A stretch of 64,000 nucleotides of DNA from Candidatus Dormiibacterota bacterium (GTDB lineage Bacteria; Acidobacteriota; Polarisedimenticolia; Gp22-AA2), in the NCBI GenBank assembly GCA_035635555.1, contig DASQAT010000013.1, forward strand, positions 1 through 64,000. The letters run 5' to 3'. The notes below the pieces were generated by a model. It saw only the letters and a list, made by a program, of their open reading frames with translations, did not search any database and was not told the DNA's origin. Positions 1 through 7,930 of the stretch are shown here, piece by piece. The position numbers and the translations under genes were made by a program. Position 1 is the first letter of the stretch; each line of letters starts with the position of its first letter.

Positions 1-204
1 GTGGACGGCATCCCGAAGGCGGCGCGCCCCTGGACCGGCACCGCCGGTCCCGCGACCACCGCCGCCGTCCTCACCTTCGGACGCTATCCCGGCATCGCCG
101 CCCCGTACTTCCCCGGTGCTCTCGACGAGGTCCGGATCTACAATCGGCCATTGAGCGACGACCAGGTAGCCGATCTCTATTCGGGCGTGTTCCCGACGCT
201 CTAG
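1..204 (+). CDS. C-terminal end of a LamG/concanavalin-A-like lectin domain protein (5' truncated by window)
   Basis: The frame is open from the left edge of the window and ends at a TAG at 202-204, so only the last 67 or so residues are visible. The segment GALDEVRIYNRPLSDDQV followed by LYSG is the typical closing strand of LamG-like (Laminin G_3) jelly-roll domains, which are usually found in exported bacterial surface or carbohydrate-binding proteins. What precedes the domain cannot be seen. The stop codon overlaps that of the opposing gene by two bases, so the two genes converge without a spacer. Confidence 0.7.
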   Translation: MDGIPKAARPWTGTAGPATTAAVLTFGRYPGIAAPYFPGALDEVRIYNRPLSDDQVADLYSGVFPTL

Positions 205-629
205 CCCGGGCGGAGCTTCTCCACGGTCTCGGAGTGGTCCCGATGGGCCAGCCGCACGAGCGACGGTAGTCTGATCTCCACGAAGTCCCGCGGGAGGCAG
301 AAGGAGACCCCGAACGCCCGGGCGGTCCTCAGGAAGACTTTCGGCTCGTCCGGGGTGACGGCGACCACCTGCACCTCCGGACGCTCCGTCCTGAGGCGAC
401 GGACCGCCTGAAGGAGCCCGCGACGCGCCAGCGTGGACCGGATCACGATCACGCCGGGCGACTTCCGTCGCGCCACCCGGATCGTTCCCTTCGCGGTCGT
501 CGCCTCCCCCACCAGGAGGACGTCTCCCATCCGCATCAGCGTCCTGCGGATGCGCCTGCGGCCGGCCGGAGAGCAGTCGGCCAGGAGCACCCGGATCGAG
601 CCGATGACGAAAGCGGGGCCGCGTGACAC
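201..629 (-). CDS. Degenerate response-regulator receiver domain protein
   Basis: A GTG at 629-627 preceded by a purine-rich GGAG/AGGGTGG stretch is the most economical start and gives 142 residues. The frame stays open to an ATG at 854, but that extra N-terminus is Arg/Pro/Ser-rich and looks non-coding. The protein reads as a stand-alone CheY-like fold: first strand IRVLLADCSP, then a helix, then VIVIRSTLARRG where regulators carry the phospho-acceptor Asp, then VVAVTPDEP with the conserved Thr. The acceptor Asp is replaced by Arg or Ser, and the switch Lys (normally before Pro in the last strand) is also not evident. It is therefore probably a pseudo-receiver that does not take phosphate. 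No output domain is present. Assignment rests on strand pattern only. Confidence 0.5.
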   Translation of the reverse strand: MSRGPAFVIGSIRVLLADCSPAGRRRIRRTLMRMGDVLLVGEATTAKGTIRVARRKSPGVIVIRSTLARRGLLQAVRRLRTERPEVQVVAVTPDEPKVFLRTARAFGVSFCLPRDFVEIRLPSLVRLAHRDHSETVEKLRPG

Positions 630-1061
630 GTCGCGCGATCCACCCTTCTCCCCCGAGGCACTTCGCGCATGCAAGCCTCCGGATCCCGTTGTACAACGGG
701 GCGGCCGGCGGGACCATGGGTGAGGACGCTGAATCGTCGTCCGGAGATTCCCGGCACCGACATCGCCTCGAACCCGTAGCCGGCCGGCGCGACGACGGTC
801 CGGGAGACTGCGGGTCACCGGCCGAAGGGGGCTGGGCGGGGAGCGCCGACACATCCATGACCGGCGGCGCTCCCCTGGATTTGGCGGGGTGCCTGACGGG
901 GAGGACCTCGGGGATACCGGGCTGCTGGTGCCCGTCGGTTACGTTCCCGATCTGGACAAAGGTTGTACGACGGGGGGCGGCCACCCGCAATCAGGAGAAG
1001 CCCGATTCAGAGGGCGGATTTCTCTGAAGGACCGTGCGGAAATTCCTTGAAGGCCGCGACA
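630..1061. other. Non-coding gap of about 430 bp
   Basis: Short overlapping frames on both strands here are Arg/Pro/Gly-rich and have no recognisable protein character. The gap separates a minus-strand gene from a plus-strand gene and so should hold divergent promoters, but I could not identify a convincing -35/-10 pair. The last bases before 1062 contain a GAAGG ribosome-binding site. Confidence 0.4.
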
Positions 1062-4000
1062 ATGATACGCTGGCGCGTGCCCGGGAAAGGACGCTTCCCC
1101 TTGCCCTCATCCGCATCAGGAGAGCCGCGGAACGGGTCGATTTCCTCGTCGCCCGCCGCGAGCTTTCTGTGCGCCTGCCTGACGGCCGGACTCGCGACGA
1201 ACGGGGTGATCGCGCAGGCTCCGCCCGTCCCGGCGCGGCACGCGCTGGACGCGGGGATGGTCGGGATCGTGGTCCAGGACAGGGAACCGCTGCCCGGTGA
1301 TCTGCGCAGCCGCTCCGCCGATGCCCCCTGTGCGGTCCTGATCCGAATCGACGCCGACGCGCTCGCGGCTCCGGAGCGGATCGATCCGGTCCTCGACACC
1401 GCAGCGGCCGCGGGGCTGCGCATCGCCGTCGGGATCCCGCTCCCCGGATGGGAGAGTTCAGCACCGGCCGAGGTTGACGCGTGGGCGGCGCGGGCGGGGA
1501 TTTTCGCGCGCCACGCCGCTGGCCGCGTGGCGGCGTACCAGATCCTCGAACGCGGGGCGCCGGACGGGAGGGCGCGCGACTACGCCTATCTCCTCAAGCA
1601 CGCCGCGGTGGCGATCCGCGCCGCGGATCCACGGGCGCGCGTCGTCTCCGCGGGGCTGGGAGCCGAAGACGCCGGCTGGCTCCAGGAGCTCTACGACCAG
1701 GACGCGGCCCCCTACCTGGATGTCCTCGCCGCCCGTGACCTTGCGTCTCTCAGCGCGGTTGCGGACCTGCGCGATCGGCTGGACGCCAACGCCGCGGTCT
1801 GGGTCGTCGGTGCGGCGATCGACCGAGACACCCCGCGCTCGGCAGCACTGCGCGTGTACGTCGAGGCGCGGGCCGCCGGCGCCGATACGGTCCTGTTCGC
1901 GCCGCCGTACCCGCCGGGACTCCCCGGCTTCCTCTCCGAGCTGCGGTCGCTCTTTCCACCGGCCCTTACCCCGGCTGCGCCCGCTGCCCTGCCGTTCGAT
2001 CCGGCCGCGACCTCGGTCTCACCCGCCGTCACGTCCGCCGTCCGGGTCACGGGGTTCTACGATCCGCGCAGCCGCGACGGTGTAGCGGTTTACGACGCTC
2101 CGGGGACAGCCCTCGCCAGCGGACCCGAGACGTCCACGGTCCGGTTCCCGCTGCGCTTCCCAGTCGAGTCGGCCGATGTCCTCGACCCCGAGACCGGGAG
2201 CGTGGTGCCGATCGGCGTCAACGTGGCCGCCGGGAGGGTCATCTTCGCGCCGATCCGATCGACCGGCCTGCTGCTGCGCTTCCGCCGGGCCGCCGCGGGC
2301 CTGCCCCTCCAGGAGGCTCAAATCGGAGCGACGTCCGAGCTCAGCGCCGAGGAAATCATCGCCCTCGAGCGCCAGACGAGCACAGCACAAGCGGTGCGCC
2401 TGAAGCACTATCAGGCGCGCGCCTCCGTGGCGATCCATTACACCATCGCAGCCGTGGCGCAGTCGGTCGACGTGCTGAGCGAGAACAGGCTGTACGTGCA
2501 CGACGGCAAGCAGGATTACGAGCAGACCGATCTCTACGTAGACGGGGCGCGCTGGCGCGGCAAGAAGCCGCCGTACCTGCCGTTCATCCAGCCGGACAAG
2601 GTGAAGGAGGTCCCCCTCACCATCACGCTCGACGAGGGGTACCGCTACACCCTCGTCAAGCGCGACCGCGTGGATGGGCGCGACTGCTACGTCATCGCGT
2701 TCGAGCCAAGGGTCGCCGGCCTCAGCCTCTACGAGGGGCGCATCTCCATCGACGCCGTGCTGTTCACGCGCGTCCGCATGGAGGCGGTGCAGACCGGCCT
2801 CAAGGATCCTCTGCGCTCCAACCAGATCACCTACCACTTCGGCCCGGTGCCGGGCGCGGACGGCGACTACTGGCTGCCGCAGGCGGTGGACGGCCAGATG
2901 GTGTTCGAGGTCCTCGGACAGAACCTTCAAGTAGAGAGGGAGGCGCGCTACAGCGAGTTCGCCATCAACCAGGAGGACTTCCGCGGGCATCTCGCCGGGG
3001 CGTACGGGTCGGGCCGCCCCCTGTACCGCGAGACCGACGAGGGGTATTACAAGCTCGATGCGTCCGGGCGGGAGGAGATCCTGACGAGCGCCAGCACCCC
3101 GCGCAACACCTTCCTGGTGATGGGCGTGAGCGTGGGGGACACCGGGATCCCCAGCGCGCCGTTCGCCGGAGTGAATTTCTTCGACTTCAACTACCGGGAC
3201 ACCGGGACACAGCTCAACATCGCCTGGGCCGGTCCGTTCGTCGATCTGTCCTGGACCGACCCGCACGTCACCAACCCGGGCCCAGACCGCACACCCGTCG
3301 CGTTCACCGCCCAGGCAACTCTCATCGGCGTGCCGATACGTGACAAGATCGCCCGCGAGGTAGACTCGACATCGGGCGAAAACGTCGACGTCTACCGGGA
3401 GCAGGTGCAGGCGTCATTCGCCCTGCCCATGGGCCGCTTCCTGAAATGGACGCTGCAGGGCCGGACCACCTACATGGATTTCGCCCGACGCAAGGATACC
3501 GACCCCGCGTTCGTCATCCCGGTGACCACCGTGGAAACCGGGCTTCTCCTGCGCGGCGAGTTCAACCGGAAGGGGTACGCCCTCGGGGCGTGGGGGGAGC
3601 ACGCCCGCCGTAGCGCCTGGGAGCCCTGGGGACTGCCCGGGAACCCGTTCAGCCCCGGCGACAGGGACTACACCCGTCTCGGCTTCGACGTCAGGAAGGC
3701 GCTGTACCTGGGGGAGTTCCGGAAGGTGAATCTCGGACTCTCGGGTTTCGACGGGCGCAGCCTCGACCGTTTCTCGCGCTTCGAGCTGGGCGACTTCCGC
3801 TCGGCCCGCGTGCGCGGCTTCAACGGCTCGGGCTTCCACTTCGACCGCGGTCTGGTCGCCGACACCACTTACGCCTTCACGGTGCGCGACGTCCTGCGCA
3901 TCGATACAGGCCTGCAGGCCGGGTGGATCCAGAGCGTCGATGATTTCGGCCCCGGCTACGTGCGCGTCATCGGCGCCGGTCTGGCCCTGGAGTTCTCGGG

Positions 4001-4139
4001 ACCCTGGAGCACCCTGATGAACGTGCGCTACGGGCGCGCCATCGAATCGTCCCTCCCCGGCCGCTCGGGCGGCGGCAGCGACGTGCGATTCGTGATGTTC
4101 AAGACCTTCGACAGGTGGAGCCGGAAGTCGAAACCTTGA
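1062..4139 (+). CDS. Large exported protein: TIM-barrel-like N-terminal domain, probable C-terminal outer-membrane beta-barrel
   Basis: I chose the ATG at 1062 (1025 residues) because GAAGG lies 8 bases upstream and it gives a signal peptide with a hydrophobic core around residues 35-52 ending in a VIAQA-type cleavage site. Residues of about 60-300 (IDPVLDTAAAAGLRIAVGIPLP, then WAARAGIFARHAAGRVAAYQIL) resemble the alternating strand/helix layout of a glycoside-hydrolase-like barrel, but I could not pick catalytic Glu residues with confidence. A middle region around YQARASVAIHYTI and LVKRDRVDGRDCYVIAF resembles LolA-like or outer-membrane sorting folds. The last 350 residues show alternating aromatic/polar strands and end in VMFKTF plus a short basic tail, like an outer-membrane barrel. 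The next gene follows after 42 bases. Function is unknown. Confidence 0.6.
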   Translation: MIRWRVPGKGRFPLPSSASGEPRNGSISSSPAASFLCACLTAGLATNGVIAQAPPVPARHALDAGMVGIVVQDREPLPGDLRSRSADAPCAVLIRIDADALAAPERIDPVLDTAAAAGLRIAVGIPLPGWESSAPAEVDAWAARAGIFARHAAGRVAAYQILERGAPDGRARDYAYLLKHAAVAIRAADPRARVVSAGLGAEDAGWLQELYDQDAAPYLDVLAARDLASLSAVADLRDRLDANAAVWVVGAAIDRDTPRSAALRVYVEARAAGADTVLFAPPYPPGLPGFLSELRSLFPPALTPAAPAALPFDPAATSVSPAVTSAVRVTGFYDPRSRDGVAVYDAPGTALASGPETSTVRFPLRFPVESADVLDPETGSVVPIGVNVAAGRVIFAPIRSTGLLLRFRRAAAGLPLQEAQIGATSELSAEEIIALERQTSTAQAVRLKHYQARASVAIHYTIAAVAQSVDVLSENRLYVHDGKQDYEQTDLYVDGARWRGKKPPYLPFIQPDKVKEVPLTITLDEGYRYTLVKRDRVDGRDCYVIAFEPRVAGLSLYEGRISIDAVLFTRVRMEAVQTGLKDPLRSNQITYHFGPVPGADGDYWLPQAVDGQMVFEVLGQNLQVEREARYSEFAINQEDFRGHLAGAYGSGRPLYRETDEGYYKLDASGREEILTSASTPRNTFLVMGVSVGDTGIPSAPFAGVNFFDFNYRDTGTQLNIAWAGPFVDLSWTDPHVTNPGPDRTPVAFTAQATLIGVPIRDKIAREVDSTSGENVDVYREQVQASFALPMGRFLKWTLQGRTTYMDFARRKDTDPAFVIPVTTVETGLLLRGEFNRKGYALGAWGEHARRSAWEPWGLPGNPFSPGDRDYTRLGFDVRKALYLGEFRKVNLGLSGFDGRSLDRFSRFELGDFRSARVRGFNGSGFHFDRGLVADTTYAFTVRDVLRIDTGLQAGWIQSVDDFGPGYVRVIGAGLALEFSGPWSTLMNVRYGRAIESSLPGRSGGGSDVRFVMFKTFDRWSRKSKP

Positions 4140-4181
4140 GCCGGGTCGCGGCATCTAACTTTTCGTTCTGAGGGAGCCTCC

Positions 4182-5255
4182 ATGCGTGACAGATTGTCTC
4201 TCGTGTCGGAAGAGGCGGCCGGAGCGACCGGGCAGCCCCCGACCGGCCCGTCCGAGTCTTCCGGACGCGACGACGGTGCCCTGCTCGACGAGTACTCGCG
4301 CACCGTCATCCGCGCTGTCGAGAAGGTCAGCCCGTCGGTCGTCAACATCGACGTCTACAAGAACGTCCGGGTCCGTGGCCAGGCGTCCGGCCCGGCGGGC
4401 GGTGCGGAAGCCGGTCGGGAAGTGCGCGCCGGGACCGGCTCGGGATTCGTGTTCACCCCCGACGGGTTCGTCCTGACCAACAGTCACGTGGTGAGCGGTG
4501 CGGCCCGCGTGGACGTGACGCTCAACGACGGGCGGCGCCTGCCGGCGCAGATCGTGGGGGACGACCCCAACACCGACCTGGCGGTCCTGCGCGTGCAGGC
4601 GCCGGGGCTCCTGGCGGCGCGGCTGGGGGAATCGCGATCGGTCCGCCCGGGCCAGGTGGTCATCGCCATCGGCAACCCGTACGGCTTCCAGTGCACCGTG
4701 ACGACCGGTGTCGTGAGCGCCCTCGGACGCTCCCTGCGCTCCGGCTCGGGCCGGCTCATCGACAACGTCATCCAGACCGACGCGGCTCTGAACCCGGGGA
4801 ACTCGGGCGGGCCGCTCGTCGACTCCGCGGGCGAAGTCATCGGCGTCAACACGGCCGTGATCCTGCCGGCGCAGGGGATCTGCTTCGCCATGGCCATCGA
4901 CACCGTGAAGTTCGTCGCCGGCCGCCTGATCAAGGACGGGAAGATCGCGCGCGCCTTCATCGGCGTGGCCGGGCAGAACGTGCCTCTGCACCGGCGGGTG
5001 GTGCGCTTCCACGGTCTGCCGCACGACAGCGCCATCCTGGTGGTCTCGCTGGAAGCGGACAGCCCGGCGCAGCGCGCCGGTCTCCAGGACGGGGATCTGA
5101 TCGTCGCCCTCGACGGCCAGCCGGTCGCCGGCATCGACGACCTGCACCGCATCCTGACCGACGCCCGCGTCGGGGCGCGCGCCACGCTCACGGTGCTGCG
5201 CGGCACCGCGAAGCTCGACCTCGCCATCGTTCCTGAAGAGGCGCCGCGGCCGTAG
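4182..5255 (+). CDS. HtrA/DegP-like trypsin-fold serine protease with one PDZ domain
   Basis: 357 residues, starting at an ATG behind a GAGGGAG ribosome-binding site. The trypsin-fold triad is visible: His102 in TNSHVV, Asp132 in NTDLAVL and Ser208 in NPGNSGGP. A single PDZ domain follows at about residues 245-350 (LEADSPAQRAGLQDGDLIVALDG split around the ligand groove). HtrA proteases normally act in the periplasm or at the membrane, degrading misfolded envelope proteins. This one has no signal peptide or transmembrane segment: the N-terminus is hydrophilic, rich in Glu, Gly and Ser. It may therefore be cytoplasmic. It lies 42 bases after the barrel-protein gene and 22 bases before the next gene, probably in one operon. 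Confidence 0.9.
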   Translation: MRDRLSLVSEEAAGATGQPPTGPSESSGRDDGALLDEYSRTVIRAVEKVSPSVVNIDVYKNVRVRGQASGPAGGAEAGREVRAGTGSGFVFTPDGFVLTNSHVVSGAARVDVTLNDGRRLPAQIVGDDPNTDLAVLRVQAPGLLAARLGESRSVRPGQVVIAIGNPYGFQCTVTTGVVSALGRSLRSGSGRLIDNVIQTDAALNPGNSGGPLVDSAGEVIGVNTAVILPAQGICFAMAIDTVKFVAGRLIKDGKIARAFIGVAGQNVPLHRRVVRFHGLPHDSAILVVSLEADSPAQRAGLQDGDLIVALDGQPVAGIDDLHRILTDARVGARATLTVLRGTAKLDLAIVPEEAPRP

Positions 5256-5277
5256 CGCGGGTGCCAGGACTCGAGTC

Positions 5278-6147
5278 ATGGCCAGGCTCTCCGAAAGACT
5301 GCCGGACAACGCTCCGGGCGACTTCTACGTCGATCGATCCTGCATCGACTGCGACACCTGCACGCGCATCGCCCCCGGCCTGTTCGCCCCGGCGGACGAT
5401 CACTCGTTCGTGTCGCGCCAGCCCGCAGACGCGTCCGAACGGCTGCGCGCCCTGATGGCGCTCGTCGCGTGCCCTACCGCGTCGATCGGCACCGTGTCAC
5501 GGCTCGACGCGGGGCCCGGTGTCGACGCTTTCCCCGAGTCGATCGCGGAGGAGGTCTCCTTCCTCGGGTTCACCTCGGAGGATTCGTTCGGCGCCTGGAG
5601 CTATCTCGTCCGCCGCAGGGAGGGGAACGTCATCGTCGACTCGCCGCGCGCCGCGGCGCCGCTTTTGAAGCGCATCGAGGAGATGGGGGGCGCCCGCATC
5701 ATGTTCCTGACGCACCGCGACGACGTCGCCGACCACGAGGCGTTCCATCGCCGCTTCGGCTGCGAGCGCGTCCTGCACGCGGACGACGTGACGCCCGGAA
5801 CCGCAGGCGTCGAGCGGCGTATTCCCGGAAACGAGCCGGTGCGCCTGGCCGGGGACCTGCTGGCGATCCCGGTGCCGGGGCACACGCGCGGCCACGCCGT
5901 CCTGCTCTACCGCGATCGCTTCCTGTTCACCGGGGATCACCTGGCCTGGTCGCCGGAGCGCCGGCGGCTCATCGCGTTCCGCGACGCCTGCTGGTACTCC
6001 TGGACCGAGCAGATCCGCTCGATGGAGCGCCTGCTCGACTACAGCTTCGAGTGGGTCCTCCCCGGCCACGGCTCGAGGTGGCACGCGCCGTCCGCCGCGG
6101 CCATGCGTCGGGAGCTCGAGCGCTGCATCGCCTGGATGCGTGCCTAG
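5278..6147 (+). CDS. Ferredoxin-metallo-beta-lactamase fold hydrolase fusion
   Basis: 289 residues. The N-terminus holds a one-cluster ferredoxin module with Cys22, Cys25 and Cys28 (CIDCDTC) and Cys65 followed by Pro, the spacing of a single Fe-S cluster ferredoxin. The rest is a metallo-beta-lactamase fold. Its metal-site motif reads THRDDVADH instead of the usual HxHxDH, so the second His is replaced by Asp while the first His and the DH pair remain. The later ligands are normal: PGHTRGH, FTGDHLAW and LPGHGSRWH. Such proteins are generally hydrolases or oxidoreductases on thioester or small-molecule substrates; the substrate here cannot be deduced. The gene follows the HtrA-like gene after 22 bases. 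Confidence 0.8.
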   Translation: MARLSERLPDNAPGDFYVDRSCIDCDTCTRIAPGLFAPADDHSFVSRQPADASERLRALMALVACPTASIGTVSRLDAGPGVDAFPESIAEEVSFLGFTSEDSFGAWSYLVRRREGNVIVDSPRAAAPLLKRIEEMGGARIMFLTHRDDVADHEAFHRRFGCERVLHADDVTPGTAGVERRIPGNEPVRLAGDLLAIPVPGHTRGHAVLLYRDRFLFTGDHLAWSPERRRLIAFRDACWYSWTEQIRSMERLLDYSFEWVLPGHGSRWHAPSAAAMRRELERCIAWMRA

Positions 6148-6229
6148 GAAGACTCGGGGATCCTGCCCCCGCACAATCGAGCAAAGACCCTAATGCGTCC
6201 TCCGCACGGGCGAGGAATCATGGAGCGCC

Positions 6230-7930
6230 ATGGAGATGACGTCCGCGGAGGTCGCGCTGCCCGCGGGGCGCGCGTGGCCGCGATCCGGCGCGGCCCGCGG
6301 CGGCGTGTTCCTGCTCGAGTTCCTGCAGGAGGAGCGTTACCGCCGCCCCAGGGCCGGTCTGACGGCCGCCTTCCTCCTCCTCTTCGTCCTGCTCGCGGTC
6401 CTGCTGTCATTCACCAGGCAGCCGTGGAGCGATGAAGGGAGTTTAGCGAGTCCCGCCTACAACCTGGCGTTCCATGGATTCATGGGAACGACACTGGTCG
6501 ACGAGCAGAGCAGCGGCCTGCGCGGCATCAACGAGCACACCTACTGGAATCCGCCCGTCGGCATCCTGCTGCAGGCCCTGTCGTTCAAGGTGTTTGGATT
6601 CCACCTCGTATCCATGAGGCTGCCCTCCATCCTGATGGGACTGGTGGCGGGCCTGTCGTGGTTCATCATTCTCGAGCGTCTCACCCGAAGAAGAGCCGTC
6701 GCGTACCTGGCCGCGTTGTTCATCATGACCGACTACGCGTATCTGATGGCCGCCTCGTCCGCCCGCTACGACATGATCTGCGCGGGATTCGGCGCCGCAG
6801 GACTGGCGCTGTACCTGACGCTGCGGGAGCGTTCGGTCGGCGCCGCTCTGCTCGCCTCGAACGCGGCGATCGTCGCCTCCGGGCTGAGCCATCCGCTGGG
6901 GATCGTCTACCTGCTCGGCCTGCTGCTTCTCCTCGCGCGGGATCGCCGGCGCGTCGATTGGAGGGGGATGGGCCTCGCGCTCGTTCCGTACGTCGCGGGG
7001 GGAGCGGCCTGGGGACTCTACATCCTGCGGGACCCTTCCGGCTTCCTCACCCAGTTCATGTTCAACCTGGGGGTGGGGAACCGCGGGCAGGCGCTCCTTC
7101 ATCCGGCGACGGCGCTCTGGACCGAGCTGGGCCAGCGCTACCTGCGCGCCTTCGGGCTGAAGGAGCACACGCCGGGCAACACCGGCCCGATCTATCTCAA
7201 GGCGATCATCCTGGCGGTCTATGCCGCGGGCCTGGCCGGCTCGCTCGCGATCCCCGCCATCCGCAGGAGCCGGGGGTTCGGGACCGTCTTCGGCCTGCTC
7301 GCGGTCGTGTTCCTCTTCCTGACGTTCGGGGAGGGCCAGAGGGGCGCCATCTACCTGATCCATGCTCTGCCCTTGTACGGATCGGTCCTGGCCTTCTTCG
7401 TCGGATGGGTCCTGGCGCGCGGTCGTGCGGCCGCCTCGATCGCGACCGCGTGCGTCGCCGGATTTCTGGCCCTCCAGGTGGGAGGAGCCGTCCTGCGCGC
7501 CGGCCAGAACACATACGGCCGGCGGTATGACCCGGCCATGACCTACGTCCGAGAGCACTCGAGACCGGATGAGACGGTGATGGGCAGCGTGGCCTGCGCG
7601 TTCGGCGTCGGACTCGATCGCGGACTGCTCAGCGACAACCTGCTCGGCTACTACAGCGGCAAGGTGCCGGACTGGGTGATCGTGGACGACTTCTTCCGGG
7701 AAAGCTTCGGAATCGACGCGGTGAGACGCCCCTGCATGTTCCGCCACATAGACGAGGTGCTGCAACAGTGCGACAGGGTGTTCGATCGCGACGGAGTCGA
7801 GGTGTACCGTCTCAGACCGCGGCGGTCTCCAGGTCCGCCGCAGGCTCAGACTCTCCCCGCAGCGGCGCGCTCGCAAGCGCCTGCCGGTGCGCCACGAACA
7901 TGTAGATCGACGGGACGACGAACAGGGTGA
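6230..7930 (+). CDS. Polytopic membrane glycosyltransferase, GT-C/ArnT-PMT type
   Basis: 566 residues with about ten hydrophobic segments from residue 45 to 410. The start ATG has GGAG six bases upstream. The first periplasmic loop carries the conserved acidic pair (TRQPWSDEG), which in ArnT/PMT-like GT-C enzymes is the catalytic aspartate that uses polyprenyl-phosphate-linked sugars on the outer face of the inner membrane. Conserved aromatic and Pro residues (HTYWNPPVG) follow. Acceptor and sugar cannot be inferred. The C-terminal 40 residues are basic and Pro-rich and overlap the 3' end of the opposing RND pump gene by 119 bp, so that tail is either dispensable or a consequence of a lost stop codon. 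Confidence 0.8.
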   Translation: MEMTSAEVALPAGRAWPRSGAARGGVFLLEFLQEERYRRPRAGLTAAFLLLFVLLAVLLSFTRQPWSDEGSLASPAYNLAFHGFMGTTLVDEQSSGLRGINEHTYWNPPVGILLQALSFKVFGFHLVSMRLPSILMGLVAGLSWFIILERLTRRRAVAYLAALFIMTDYAYLMAASSARYDMICAGFGAAGLALYLTLRERSVGAALLASNAAIVASGLSHPLGIVYLLGLLLLLARDRRRVDWRGMGLALVPYVAGGAAWGLYILRDPSGFLTQFMFNLGVGNRGQALLHPATALWTELGQRYLRAFGLKEHTPGNTGPIYLKAIILAVYAAGLAGSLAIPAIRRSRGFGTVFGLLAVVFLFLTFGEGQRGAIYLIHALPLYGSVLAFFVGWVLARGRAAASIATACVAGFLALQVGGAVLRAGQNTYGRRYDPAMTYVREHSRPDETVMGSVACAFGVGLDRGLLSDNLLGYYSGKVPDWVIVDDFFRESFGIDAVRRPCMFRHIDEVLQQCDRVFDRDGVEVYRLRPRRSPGPPQAQTLPAAARSQAPAGAPRTCRSTGRRTG

